DNA of 47,624 nt from Gnetum montanum (GCA_015680685.1 MNCI01034978.1:192454-240077); one strand, 5' to 3'; shown: positions 11,090 through 21,756, numbered from the stretch's first letter. Notes: generated from the letters alone by a model not told the origin. Numbers and translations are program-made.

Positions 11090-13392
11090 CCATTTGGCTA
11101 GAAAGCTAGTTGTGAATGTACAACCCTCATAGCATATCATTGTTGCGACTGTGGAGGAATCTCACCTTGCATGGGTGAAGCAGGAGGTAACTAGGCAAAG
11201 GACGAAGGTGTGTGTGCAGACGGATGCAGAGGGTGGTATGGATATGGACTTTCCCCTCAAGTAGATGGTGAATGTGTTTGGTGGTACTCTAGAGGGTAAT
11301 AGTGATGTTGAAATGAGGCATGGCTTGTAGAACTTCTTGGAGAAACCAGTTGTTGAACATAGTACTCATATGGATCTGGTTGCCTGTAAGGGTACTATTA
11401 CCTTGGCAATGGCATTCCCCACGATTATGGTTGGTGCCACTGTTGATATTGTTCATAAGGTTGTGAAGGAGCTCCACTTGGGTAGTAAGCTTGTTGTTGG
11501 TGGTGGAACTACCTTGGATTACCTTGAGGATAAGGCAATTATCTAGGTGCTTGCCTATGTGCTAGTCCAGGATTCAATGCATATACCCCAGACTCTTGTA
11601 GGTGTGACATCATAGGGCAACATCCTTTTGGATGTTCATATTGACAAATGTCATAATTAGTTTCATCTTCAGAACTAGTTTCCACAACGTCCTCTACAAC
11701 AACAACTTTGTCCTTACCTCTTTGACAAGCCTGTTCAACTTCTTTTCACCTCCTATGGTTACGATCACTAGTTTGCTCTTTGGATTCTTCAGCAATCTTC
11801 ATAGCAGCTTGGAATTTTTCATCCAATGAGTTCCATAGTTTATCAACCTTCACCATAATATTAGAAACATATTTTTTGATAGGCAAGGTTTTCTTGTTTA
11901 CCACTTCATCGAGTGATGACTCCTCCTTATCACAAAATCGGACCTCCCATTTTTGATGGAAGGGTTCATATTATACTCTTTTGCACTTTCCCTCTTTCAT
12001 AAATTGCCTTCTTTCTTTGCTACCTGCTCAATTAGCCTTTGGATTTGATGAGCTCTTAGTTCAAACAATCTCCCTTGGGCATACACCCCAAGAGTTCTTC
12101 TTGTTTTTGCTTTGAGCCCATCTATGATGTGGCAAAGTTGTTCTCTCTGAGAATAATCATGGCTAGGGCATTAGTGTAAGAGTGAATAATATCTACCCAT
12201 GGTGGCATCCAAGGGTTTATGAGTTCCCTATTTCTAGCCTTGGATTTGCCTTCTCAAATTAGACACTCTGGAATATGTTTGGTATTTGTCATTAAACAGC
12301 TCTAACATGGTACTCCATCGACGAATGGATTCTGGCTCTAAGAATCGATACTAGCTTTCAGCTTTCTTGATGAGTGTCCTAGGGAAGAGCTTAAGTTTCT
12401 GCCACTCATTTTCTATGTTCTATAAGGCACAGGCATCATGGAAAGCTTGTAGATGCATCTATGAAGTAGAGTTATATCCCCCCTCAAATCATGGGATATT
12501 ATTCATGTTTAAGCGCTTGATATTACTATCTTTCATATGCTTGGTTGGGATTCTAACTACCTTTGCAATGTTGAGCATGCTTCAAGTCACTAACAAAGGT
12601 TTCTCATCATGATTGTGTTGATGATGTCGATGATGGTCTCGACCATCCATTCAGTCTTGATGGCCTTCACGGTCATTGTTGTCTCATTGATCACCTTCAT
12701 TGCGATTATTTCGATAACATCGTCTATGAGAACCGTCAGCTGAAGAGGAATGTTCGAAATCGGATGAAGAGGCTGAAGAGGAACATGGACTACCACTGCA
12801 ACCACGGTGTCTACCACCACCTCTTCATTCGTTATGACCACCATCCTTAGATCCCTTGCTATTGTGATGTTTGCTCGAGTCCCTTCTCTTGACTATCACT
12901 CTTTCCTGAACCTAGTTTATGAATAGTGGATTGTAGGTTTAAGGTTACATCCTCATTATTAATAATAGGGGGTGAAGAGTCTTCATGTTGAGAACCCTCA
13001 AAGGGAGGATCCTCGTTGTCATCTTGATTTTGTAGGAATAATGAGTTACTAAAATGTTTCCCTTTTGTAAACTCATGATACTGCTCTTGGTGTTGATCTC
13101 TCCTTTGTTATGCTTTAGTGTGATGGTAATCTCGAGTGTCGTGATTGTGCACAGCATATTCTTCGTGAAACTCTAAGATGCCTAACTTCTTAAGGGTTTG
13201 AAACAACATCCCCAGTACAAATCGATCAAGAGGCAAGATGATGTTGCCCTTCATATCACACCATCACAGTTGTTCATTCGGATGTAGGATGAAGGTGAAG
13301 TCCAGTACATACTCATCTAGATGAGTATATACCACGTTACACTCCTGTGGGGCTGATGGTTTGACATCTTCGCACCTGTGAGAAGAAGACAT
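11090..13392 (-). pseudogene. Element 1 gag remnant
   Basis: Gag forms the virus-like particle around the RNA. The start is ATG at 13392-13390 (MSSSHRCEDV), which matches the gag start of element 4 (MSSSSHKS) and lies about 130 bp after the PBS. Conserved words follow on the minus strand: VVYTHLDEYVLDFTFIL (near 13300), KTRRTLGVYAQGRLFELRAHQIQR (near 12050-12120) and a damaged zinc knuckle YDICQYEHPKGCCP near 11600-11640, whose first cysteine has become tyrosine. Many stops and frameshifts break it. A Ser/Arg/His-rich middle near 12600-12850 is shared with the other copies. Confidence 0.8.
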
Positions 13393-13525
13393 TTTGCAAA
13401 ATGAATGAAATTATTAGTGTGCTTAGTAGTTTAGATGTTGTTATGAGTGATGTTGACCTTGAGTTGATCCAACAATATAAATAATATTCACTAATCCTAG
13501 ATAGCACACATTTCAGCAAACAAAG

Positions 13526-13544
13526 TCTGTAGCAACAACGCCAA
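13526..13544 (-). other. Primer binding site of element 1
   Basis: On the minus strand TTGGCGTTGTTGCTACAGA follows directly after the LTR end. It aligns with the tRNA-Asp-type Tat/Athila PBS (TGGCGCCGTTGCCGGGGA), with mostly C-to-T and G-to-A changes. The primer tRNA starts minus-strand cDNA here. Confidence 0.65.
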
Positions 13545-13944
13545 TGATGAGTAGTGAGGTACCCCTACGCCCAACCATACGAATCACAAAGCATTCACAC
13601 ACAATCTAGTCGAATTCTATGAACTTTGTAGTTTCCGATGCACTAGCCCTCTAAGAAGCAAATCTTTGCCTTAAGGTCAATCATTGTCTTCCCAATTACA
13701 CTTATGACATATATTGGTATCGTTAAGTGTAATTGAGGCATCTTATTTTTATCATTTTGTGTTGTATGGATTGGTGCTCAAGGAAGATAAAAGTAATTGG
13801 ATTAACTAATCTAAATTAACTAATTAACTAATATTTAACTAGTCTTAACATAAGCATCTGGTCTCACTTTCTACACACGTCATAAACCCACATATCCACG
13901 GTTGGATTACCAAGCACTATGCTATTGGGCATACTAAGCAATAA
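13545..13944 (-). repeat. Element 1 5' LTR, truncated
   Basis: The start TGATGAGTAG at 13545 and the following 400 bases match 2045 onward, including GGTACC, the CCAACCATACGAATCACAAA word and the TTAAGGTCAATCATTG block. Similarity ends at about 13944, so the U3 end with its TATA box is missing. Without U3 this LTR cannot promote element transcription. Confidence 0.8.
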
Positions 13945-13949
13945 CAAAT

Positions 13950-14478
13950 TGATCTTATGATTGATGGAGCATGATTGATCTTATTCAGATGCAAGCCAAC
14001 TTTACTGGAATGAAGTGTTACAGGACTATGCAGAAGTGACATTATTAAGGATGCAATAAATATGATAAGAAAGAAGGTACGCAGATGTCAAAATTTCCCA
14101 CGATGAAGTATTTATAATGGATATCGCCATTAGAATGGAATTTTTTATGCACTGCTTTTTTGAAATCATGGCAGCGTTTAGAAACAAAAGGGAAAGTTAG
14201 GATGGTTTCTATATACTTGGTGTCAGCCTCTGTATTTTCTTTCAGTATAAGCTATTTACCTGGAACAATAGTGAATATTTATATTTATATTTTAAAGAAG
14301 AGGGGAAAGAATTAGACTTGTCCGTAAGGGAAACTGAAATATTCTTCTAAATCCTGGCCAAGTGGACATTGGTGCATGAACCCAATACTACTGCTGCTTT
14401 TGAATCGGTCTTATATTCGTGTTGTTGCTGGGGATTTTTGTAGTAACGTTCAGTGTTCACTAATCACTGCTACCCTTC
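13950..14478 (+). other. 5' flank of the first FPPS relic
   Basis: No frame or repeat is recognised. A TATA-like TATTTATAATGG lies near 14110 and the stretch could hold the former promoter and leader of the FPPS gene. Comparable sequence before the second copy (about 19100-19600) is not clearly similar by eye. Confidence 0.3.
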
Positions 14479-14715
14479 ATGACAACTCAACTCTTAAATA
14501 GCAAAACAAGTTGCCCTCTCAGACATGCTCCCTTGACGATAGGATCTAACCCAAGTACTGACAGTAATTACAGTGCCCATAGTGTCCATGTTCATGATGA
14601 TGCTGTTGACGAGAAATTAGGGTTCATTGCAGTCTATGATGTTCTGAAATCCAAGATTTTGTGTGATCCAGATGATGTTCAGTACAGTGGAGAATCTCTG
14701 AAATGGGTGGAAAAG
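14479..14715 (+). pseudogene. FPPS relic copy 1, exon 1
   Basis: The ATG at 14479 opens a clean frame through VHVHDDAVDEKLG into the FPPS N-terminus FIAVYDVLKSKIL (from 14623) and ends ESLKWVEK before a GTACA donor. The N-terminal 48 residues are Ser/Thr-rich, could be a targeting extension as in long plant FPPS isoforms, and are not tested by homology here. Confidence 0.75.
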
Positions 14716-15069
14716 GTACACTCCTGCTTTGTTTGGGATGCGATTCCTTGTTTGTGCTTTTCATTTCATTGCTTCAGAATTTGCTCTGGGTTGTATCACT
14801 GAGCTCTCTTTCCTTCAAAATTTGAATATTTAAGGTAACTTTGTTTATATGGTAATAATTTTTTTTTAAAAGTTAGGAAACATTGTGAATTGAATAGGAG
14901 AGATGATTTCAATCAGCAGTTTTGAGTCTTTTGACTATCATCGCTATAAAGATTGTCCTTTTTAATTTATTTATAGTTTTAGTTTTCCTTTGATTTCACC
15001 TATTTCGGGTCATCTGATTTTTTCTGGTCTACGGTGCATGCTGCTGTGGTAAAAAGATGTGGTAAAAAG

Positions 15070-15094
15070 ATGCTGGATTACAGCGTGCCTAATT
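15070..15094 (+). pseudogene. FPPS relic copy 1, exon 2
   Basis: A 25-bp exon reading MLDYSVPN, with acceptor AAAAAG and donor GTAATA. It corresponds in size and phase to 20248-20272 of copy 2. A 13-bp direct duplication (15045-15057 and 15058-15070) covers the acceptor. Confidence 0.7.
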
Positions 15095-15336
15095 GTAATA
15101 CCTTGCCCCTGTTTTATTTTTTCATATTTCGTATGCATGAGTCTGTTAAGCAATGACCTACTAGTTCTTAAAAAAGAATTTTTTGCTTTTTTTTTATTTT
15201 GCGAACATTTATTGGAGAATCGTCCACCAATGGTTTTCTTAAAAAACCATAAACAGAATAATTCTTAAGTTGCAAATTATTGGTATGTGCCAAGTTTTGC
15301 AGACAAATTTAATCCCTCTCATTTATGTTGTACCAG

Positions 15337-15450
15337 GAAAGTAAAACAGAGGTCTTTCTGTAATCCATAGCTTTAAGATCCTAAAAGGTGGGAGGATAAT
15401 AGGAAATGAGTTTTTTTCTGGCATCAACATTCAGGTGGTGCATTGAATGG
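15337..15450 (+). pseudogene. FPPS relic copy 1, exon 3
   Basis: Reads GK*NRGLSVIHSFKILKGG and, after a frame slip, WCIEW directly before GTAAGT. This is the region that binds isopentenyl diphosphate (GKxNRG). A stop replaces the usual Leu or equivalent after GK. Confidence 0.8.
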
Positions 15451-15591
15451 GTAAGTTCACCGCTATGTGATTATTAGATTTCCTAACTTTTCAATTTGCA
15501 ACCATTTTTAATGCAACTACAATGACTTAAAAGAAAATCATTAAACTAAAAATTCTTCAGCTTGAAGCATGTTTGATTTTTGATATTGCAG

Positions 15592-15678
15592 CTTCAGGCA
15601 TGTTGTCTGGTTCTGGATGACATCATGGACAATTTCCAAATAAGATGAGGGCAGCCTTGCTGGTTTAGATTATCCAAT
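15592..15678 (+). pseudogene. FPPS relic copy 1, exon 4 with first aspartate-rich motif
   Basis: An 87-bp exon reading [14 protein letters not shown] and then FQIR*GQPCWFRLSN. The DDIMD motif that chelates Mg2+ and the allylic diphosphate is intact. The second Arg of the RRGQPCW box is a TGA stop, compatible with a CGA-to-TGA change. Residues -5 and -4 from DD are Cys-Cys. Confidence 0.85.
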
Positions 15679-17652
15679 GTAAGTGTATTGCTGGCACTAT
15701 TTTCTCATTACTTCCATTGCAATTAACTTCTGGTTTTAAACACAAATGCACCACTTTTGTTACATATTATGAATATCTGACTGATGTTGTATTAATATAA
15801 TGAAAATTTTAGCATAGGCTCTTCAATTTTTCATCCTAATATCCTTATTAGCTCTACTTTTAACTCTACTTTTAATCTTTAATTAGACAAACTTCCAAGT
15901 TTCAGGAGCATTTGCAATCATCCTTAGAGATATCGGAGACGTTTGACTGCCAACTTCCTTCATATCTTTAAAAAAATGTCACTTTCTAATTCTAAAGTTA
16001 GAAAGCGGGCTACAAGACACATAATTAGGTTGCATAGATGCATATCAAACTGTGCTTAGGCCAATATCTTCGTCACCAGAGAAAAAGGAAACAGTTAATT
16101 AAGGTTCGCTTTTAACCTTTGCCAACCTTAACTCCCTACATGATTACTGGTAACTCTTTACAAAGTTTCTTCCTCCGAACACACTTGTTGTTCTCCAACA
16201 CATGTTAACGCAATAGGATATTACAGCAAGGTTATATATATCATCATCTTCTTAGCCTTGCTCCAACTACAAGAAGGCTATGTTTAATATTGAATTATTA
16301 TGATTATTAAGATTATACCTACAAATTCATATTTAAACCTAGCAATAATATCTCAACCAAGGGAAGTAGAAATAATATACAAAAAAGGTCGGTATAATGA
16401 TGAAAAAATAGGGTTGTAGCAGTAGAGCATTCAAGATCTAGATTTTATAGCTGATCCTGAGAAGGCTTGTGAACAATGGATAAAAAAAGCTGAAAATTAA
16501 ATGAAGCTAAACTTGATAGATAAGTAAAATATTTTTTGGAATCAATCTCAATGCAGATGCAAACATTGATTTGCAAAGTAAGAATGAGTTCTTATCTTCA
16601 TAGAGTTAAAATTGGAAGATAGGAAAAAGGTATAATCAATAAAATGGATGGATAGCATGTAGGCTATGTCTACTAGAGGTAATAGAAGATGAAAGATGAT
16701 GACGACATATTCTATTGTGGCATTGTGCAGTTGATATTTTTATAATGTAAATGGAATATTGCATGTAAAATTTTGTATGAATTATTTAGTATATTGCCGT
16801 TGTATTAGGAAAATATATCGAAAATGTATTCAAACTATATGAGTATTGGATACATTTGATATATTTTGGAAATAACGTGTTTTATACAAATTAACTATTC
16901 TTATAAATCTGTTTGGGCTTATACAGACTTAATAAAATTTTCAGCTTCAGTTTCATATCTACAGCAATATAAAATAGTATAAGTTCTTTATGATTTCCTT
17001 TGATTTTAAGGCATTAGTACTAGAGTACATGCATCTCACTTCAAACAGAAATCAATGTGAATGTTCAATTTTTACAGTTTTCATTAGAATAGGAAACATT
17101 GTGCCTAACAATGAATTTTAAACTCACAAGCAGATAATGGTTGGAAATACACATAAAGGCCAAACATTTCCCAAAGGATAAATATTCATAGGTTTGACTC
17201 TTTGAAAGAATTGGGAACCTATAAATTCTTTTCCTTCTAGAAAGAAGTTCTTGAACATATCCTTAAGCTAACTTGTTAGTTCCATATTATGGGATACATG
17301 CTTAATTCCAACATGTGACACTAAGGTATAAGGAAATTGGACAAAATGAAATGGCTGGAACTAAAAAATGTCCATTATGGATGTAATAAAAACACCTGTT
17401 TTTTTTTTTTTTTTTTTTTCAATTATGAAGTATAGCTTATTTGGATTTATTAGTTATATATATATATATAATTGAAACTCAATGGTAATTCTTTGAATGG
17501 TTAATTACTAGGTTTTAGATTAAAGCTTCACTTTTAGTATATATTTAGATTAACTATGTTGTAGGCTACAACAACAAGCTTGACCATTTCCCAACTCTCA
17601 TTTCTACTTTCTAGTTTCATTTGTGTGTTTTAAACTCATGATCACTTTTCAG
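15679..17652 (+). other. Intron 4 of FPPS relic copy 1
   Basis: About 2 kb, AT-rich. It contains a T run (17399-17419) and a (TA)n tract (17455-17470). No coding or mobile element domain is recognised. It is longer than the matching intron of copy 2 (20978-21639), so some insertion or loss separates them. Confidence 0.5.
17399..17470. repeat. Poly-T and (TA)n microsatellites
   Basis: A 21-base T run at 17399-17419 and a TA dinucleotide tract at 17455-17470, within the intron of FPPS copy 1. Confidence 0.9.
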
Positions 17653-17769
17653 GTGGGTAGCATTGCTATTTTTGATGGAATATTGATTCACAGTCATATA
17701 AAAAGAATGATCAAAAGACATTTTCAGACCAAAAGTTTCTAACCTGATCTTCTAGATTTGTTCAATGAG
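17653..17769 (+). pseudogene. FPPS relic copy 1, exon 5
   Basis: A 117-bp exon reading VGSIAIFDGILIHSHI, KRMIKRHFQTKSF, a stop, then PDLLDLFNE before GTAAAAG. It matches exon 5 of copy 2 (21640-21756) in length and borders. Confidence 0.85.
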
Positions 17770-17779
17770 GTAAAAGTTT

Positions 17780-17912
17780 TAGGAACTTCATTTCAATTTT
17801 TAGTAGGTCTACATCAAGGGTTTGCATTTAGCCTGTACTTATTTGCTATTATTATGGATGAATTAACAAAGGAAATACAAGATGAAATTCCTTGGTGTAT
17901 GCTATTTGCAAA
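17780..17912 (+). mobile_element. LINE reverse-transcriptase fragment inside FPPS relic
   Basis: Reads LVGLHQGFAFSLYLFAIIMD and then ELTKEIQDEIPWCMLFA, which matches the palm region of plant non-LTR reverse transcriptases (typically GLHQGSALSPYLF ... IPWCMLFADD). It stops just where FADD should follow. No endonuclease, tail or target duplication could be defined, so it is a small relic or a piece carried by rearrangement. It continues the open frame of FPPS exon 5 by chance or by fusion. Confidence 0.7.
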
Positions 17913-18771
17913 AAAATATTATATATTCTTATATATTCTTGGGCAAATCATGTTGCAAGTGTGGCAAATTTATCAATTGAAAATTCAGTTTAGATTTTAA
18001 TAACTCGTCAACAATTCATCATTCATAATTATTCATCAAATTCATCAGCATTCAACAATTCATGAATTTCATTTATCGGTATATCTCATTAATTTCAATT
18101 ATCAATCTACTCAAGATTCATTATTCATTGATCATTCTTATCATACCTTATCTCTAATTAGTTGAAATTTCAAATTCATATTTGGATATAATCATTTCAT
18201 CAAAAGTTTCAGATGGCATACCTTCATTGCATTTTAGGAAGTTAAACAATGACATTCAAGGTTACTCTTGTGTACCAAATTTCAACCATCAAATAAACTC
18301 AAATCAAGCACAAATTTTGCAGAAATGTAGATTGTTCAAAAATCTTCATATTAAATATTTGCTCACTTCATAACTCTCTTGGTTTACTAAGATATTCATA
18401 TTGCAAACCAGCCATTTATATTCTAGAAGCTAAACAGTTTTATCCAAGATCATTTTTACAAAACAAATTTGAATCATCAAATAAATTCCAGTTGATCTAT
18501 AGATCCCAAAACGAGGTTTCTAAAAAGCCCAAGATCAGCCCAAAATTCCTCCCAAACATGAAGACATTGTAATTACAAAGCATGAAAATTTTCAGTTTTT
18601 GATAGTTAGATCACTGGCCCCCATTAGGAAGTCCATAAAAAACCTAACAATTACATGCTCTCAATAATAGTAATGATATTTTTTAAAAAATAAAGCATTC
18701 CTGAAGAATGGAACTGTGTACACAAAATAATGTAATCTACCTTGGCGGAATATATATTAGGCGACATATAC

Positions 18772-18829
18772 ATGACACCATAATTTTGTATAAGATGTTG
18801 ATGACACCATAATTTTGTATAAGATGTTG
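18772..18829. repeat. Two-copy 29-bp direct repeat
   Basis: The unit TGACACCATAATTTTGTATA... occurs at 18772-18800 and 18801-18829 with no differences seen. It is likely a recent slippage or local duplication. Confidence 0.85.
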
Positions 18830-19400
18830 ATCAGGCAATCTGTTGAAGCTATACCTTAGATTGTATGAACACATCAAGGTTTGCTCCGTGCCCTGCTCCC
18901 TAAAATGACTAAAATTTAGAGGTGAACAGTGGCAATGTATTTTTTAAGGTACCTGCAACGTACAATGCAACACCAAATTTAATTAATTACAGTAATTCAA
19001 CACCATCAGATTAAGTTTTCTATGATGGAAACACAAAGAACGCACAAAAGTGAGGAGTTGTTACACACTCCAACCAAACCAGGGTAACTGGTGAAGCGCT
19101 GCATTCCATAACACTGCTTATATTTATACATGGAGCTTATAACCATATTTCCAAATTAGCTTTTTATTAATTCCTTAATTAAAGAGATTCTTCTTCATCA
19201 CTTCTCATACACATCCCATTATTTATGGGATTGCTTTCATAAGTACCTTAAATAAGTACATCCTCTTGCTTTGGTATATGCCATACATTTAAAGCTAGCA
19301 TTATCCTCACATTTAGGAATCTTATTTTAATAATAATAAAAAAAACTACCATGAGTATCCTAGAGAATTCTCTCTTTTATGCTTTCTTGTGCTTTGAATG

Positions 19401-19470
19401 GTTGCTTCTGTTGATGGTTACAGTGTTGCTTCTGTTGATGGTTACGGTGTTGCTTCTGTTGATGATTTCT
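19401..19470. repeat. Three-copy 24-bp tandem repeat
   Basis: Unit beginning GTTGCTTCTGTTGATGGTTA, with starts at 19401, 19425 and 19449. The third unit is partial and diverged (GATGATTTC). It lies about 150 bp before the exon 1 relic of FPPS copy 2. Confidence 0.85.
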
Positions 19471-19618
19471 TCGGTTTGTGCACTTTCATCTCCTATAAAT
19501 TGATTACTTGATACTTCTGGCTATCCACGACAACATTTCTGTAATTCTTCATTTTGTCGTTCATTCTAGGCTTTTTGAGAAGCATAGCTTTCTTGGAAGC
19601 TAAGGAAGATGATTCAAG

Positions 19619-19708
19619 TTCTTTGCAGTCTATGAAATTCTGAAATCAGAGATTTTGTCTAATCTATTTGTTCAATGAACTGAAAAGGCTTGACAACTGG
19701 TAGAAAAG
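19619..19708 (+). pseudogene. FPPS relic copy 2, exon 1
   Basis: Reads FFAVYEILKSEILSNLFVQ, a stop, TEKA, a stop, QLVEK before a GTGCAC donor. It aligns with 14623-14715 of copy 1. No in-frame ATG equivalent to 14479 is retained. Confidence 0.75.
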
Positions 19709-20247
19709 GTGCACTGTGCTTTACTCTATGCAAAATTTAAGTTTGCATGACTTTGGTGGATGATGGCCTGTTTTGACTTTTGAACTCTTTTCAGTTCAAG
19801 GTTTTTTGTGTGTTCCTTGTTCAGAAAAGTTCAATTAGATTGAAGGCATAAAAAGATGGTTTTAGCAATGAGAGAGATTAGAAATTTTAAATTAAAAAAT
19901 AAGAATTGCCATGACCTTTTTTGGGGGACCTTTTCAAGCCGTGCCATTGTGTTGTGAATGCTAACTGCTAAGCAAAGCAAGTATCCATAATAAATGGACT
20001 TTGGTAAAAGCAGAAAAGTTATAAGATTGTTTCTTGCATTATTTTCTATTGTGACAAATAAATAGTCCTTCTCTAGATGGAATTTCCTGATTGACTGTCT
20101 TGTCCATGTCATTCTAATGTTCTTTATAATAAAATAACATTTGTGAAATTACACATCTTTCTTTCAGAAATTTTAAGGATGTTGATAGGTAGCGCTCTTT
20201 CTGATTAGTTTGGCTTGTTTTGTCTGCATGATGCTGGTGGCAAATAG

Positions 20248-20272
20248 ATGTTGGATTACAATGTTCCCAATG
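20248..20272 (+). pseudogene. FPPS relic copy 2, exon 2
   Basis: 25 bp reading MLDYNVPN, with acceptor AATAG and donor GTAAAT. It is closer to a standard plant FPPS sequence than copy 1 (Asn where copy 1 has Ser). Confidence 0.75.
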
Positions 20273-20349
20273 GTAAATCAATATATTCATATTTCAATTT
20301 TTTCTTTCCATCAACCGTTCAATTTACTTCAAGCAATTGGATGGAATTC

Positions 20350-20650
20350 ATCATGTTTCTATATAACTTTTGTTGATATGGCAAGCAATCACTGATAAAT
20401 GATATCCTCATATCATTGGCAGAACGAAATGCAGAAAAACCTAGTATTTAAAAACTTTAACCATATGCATTGGCACCTAAATGATTCATTTTAATTCACC
20501 ATCATGTTTCTATATAACATTTGTTGATATGGCAAGCAAAATCACTGATAAATGATATCCTTGTATCATTGGTAGAACAAAATGCAGAAAAACCTAGTAT
20601 TTAAAAACTTTAACCATATGCATTGGCACCTAAATGATTCATTTTAGTTC
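20350..20650. repeat. 151-bp tandem duplication in intron 2 of FPPS copy 2
   Basis: The unit beginning ATCATGTTTCTATATAAC occurs at 20350-20500 and 20501-20650 with only a few differences. It ends just before the acceptor of exon 3. It is younger than the FPPS duplication because copy 1 lacks it. Confidence 0.9.
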
Positions 20651-20677
20651 ACCATAGCTATCACATTTTTTACCCAG

Positions 20678-20786
20678 GAAAGCTCCACAAAGGTCTTCGG
20701 AGTCAGTACATATAAAATCGTGAAAGGAGGAGAGGTGTCAGAAGATGAGTTCTTTCTTGCATGTGTTAGGCTGCTGTATTGAATAG
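20678..20786 (+). pseudogene. FPPS relic copy 2, exon 3
   Basis: Starts GKLHKGLR and, after a frame slip, reads STYKIVKGGEVSEDEFFLAC, then degenerate CIE before GTGAG. Arg of the GKxNRG box is Lys here. It is 5 bp shorter than copy 1 exon 3. Confidence 0.8.
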
Positions 20787-20890
20787 GTGAGTTTTTTGCT
20801 TTTGTAATCCAATGAAATTCTGATGCTTTTAATACTAAAAAAGTATAATCTTCTTCATGCAGTTATGTTCAAAATATATTGTTTTTACAA

Positions 20891-20977
20891 CTACAAGCAT
20901 GTCTTCTTGTTTTAGATGATATCATGGATGACTCTTACACAAGACAAAGCCAGCTTTGCTGGTTTCAATTACCAGAG
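20891..20977 (+). pseudogene. FPPS relic copy 2, exon 4 with first aspartate-rich motif
   Basis: 87 bp with no stop: [20 protein letters not shown], then [14 protein letters not shown] is intact but the RRGQPCW box is changed to RQSQLCW, and the acceptor AG is AA. Residues -5 and -4 from DD are Cys-Leu. Confidence 0.85.
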
Positions 20978-21639
20978 GTACTTGGTTAAAATAGGCATTG
21001 ATTCTTCATGTTGCTACAATTATGCTGTACTTCAACATTCTGACTATTTGCAAAGGAGTTTGATTCGTAGCATGTATTTAGAATACATACAAAATTTGTT
21101 ATTGTGAGCCATGCTGGAAAATTCATCTTTTTTTAATTAATGTGTATTTTTCTTGATTGATTAACAGAGCTATTGTTGATGTTGTTGTTACCTTAATTTC
21201 TATGGCGGAAGGAATAGTGGGAATCAAAGCCATCATGTTTAAATGTGAAGCAGGATGCCTTTCTGTTTTGTTTTAAAAATAATAACTGTTTAAAAGTTAT
21301 GAATTGCTTTTAAACAAAGACGATTCCTTTGCAATGAGAGAAAATTATTTTTAAAGAGTCAATGTCAAGTCCTCAACGCTAGGATGATGATGATGCTAAA
21401 TTTAAAGCGCACTCACACAACACACCTAATTCAAATGTTAAAAGTCAGCCTTTTAAAGACTGAACAACTTGCATGTAAAAGGTATTGTTTCTTTAGAAGT
21501 TTTGAGGTAATGACTAATGCTTGATTGTTAATTCTTTGAATACAATTTGCCTGCTATTTTTATTTTATGAGTTCAAAGTCATCAAGCATAGTGCCTTAGA
21601 ACTCTTTGTTGATGGCTTTTTAAAAACTTGGTTCTCCAG

Positions 21640-21756
21640 GTGGGCAATCTTACCATTTTTGATGGAATTTTGCTTTATAATCAGAAGTGGAGGATTTTAA
21701 ATAAGCATTTCCACTCCAAGCATTTCTACCCTGAGCTCTTAGAGCTGTTCAACAAG
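21640..21756 (+). pseudogene. FPPS relic copy 2, exon 5
   Basis: 117 bp, open: VGNLTIFDGILLYNQKWRIL, then NKHFHSKHFYPELLELFNK. It has acceptor CTCCAG and donor GTAAAAG, as in copy 1. Confidence 0.85.

Larger units (their letters stand above)
2045..13944 (-). mobile_element. Element 1: Tat/Athila-like Ty3/gypsy retrotransposon, defective
   Basis: Read on the minus strand the order is 5' LTR (13545-13944, truncated), PBS (13526-13544), gag, protease, reverse transcriptase, RNase H, integrase remnant, long 3' region and 3' LTR (2045-2907). This gag-PR-RT-RH-INT order defines Ty3/gypsy, and the tRNA-Asp-like PBS and peptide style place it near Tat/Athila. Both LTRs share long near-identical stretches, for example the block around 2166-2240 against 13671-13745. 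Every coding segment carries stops or frameshifts, and the integrase catalytic core is deleted, so the copy cannot move on its own. The 3' region is about 3 kb longer than in elements 2 and 4 because of an extra degenerate coding segment. The first five flanking bases on the left, CAAAT, recur at 13945-13949 and may be the target duplication. Confidence 0.85.
14479..17769 (+). pseudogene. Farnesyl diphosphate synthase relic, copy 1 (exons 1-5 only)
   Basis: FPPS condenses dimethylallyl and geranyl diphosphate with isopentenyl diphosphate to make C15 farnesyl diphosphate. Five exons are recognisable in order: 14479-14715, 15070-15094, 15337-15450, 15592-15678 and 17653-17769. All have plausible GT/AG borders and the same lengths or phases as copy 2. 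Peptides include [44 protein letters not shown] and IAIFDGILIHSHI. Stops occur in exon 3 (GK*NRGLS), exon 4 (IR*GQPCWFR) and exon 5 (KSF*PDLLDLF), with a frame slip before WCIEW in exon 3. Exons 6 onward are absent and a LINE fragment begins about 10 bp after the exon 5 donor. Exon 1 opens with about 48 residues before the FPPS homology, possibly a transit extension or chance. Confidence 0.85.
17913..19600. other. Spacer between the two FPPS copies
   Basis: Low-complexity ATTCATC-type sequence occupies about 18005-18180. Farther on are a 29-bp direct repeat (18772-18829) and a 24-bp triple repeat (19401-19470). No frame of interest is seen. Confidence 0.5.
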
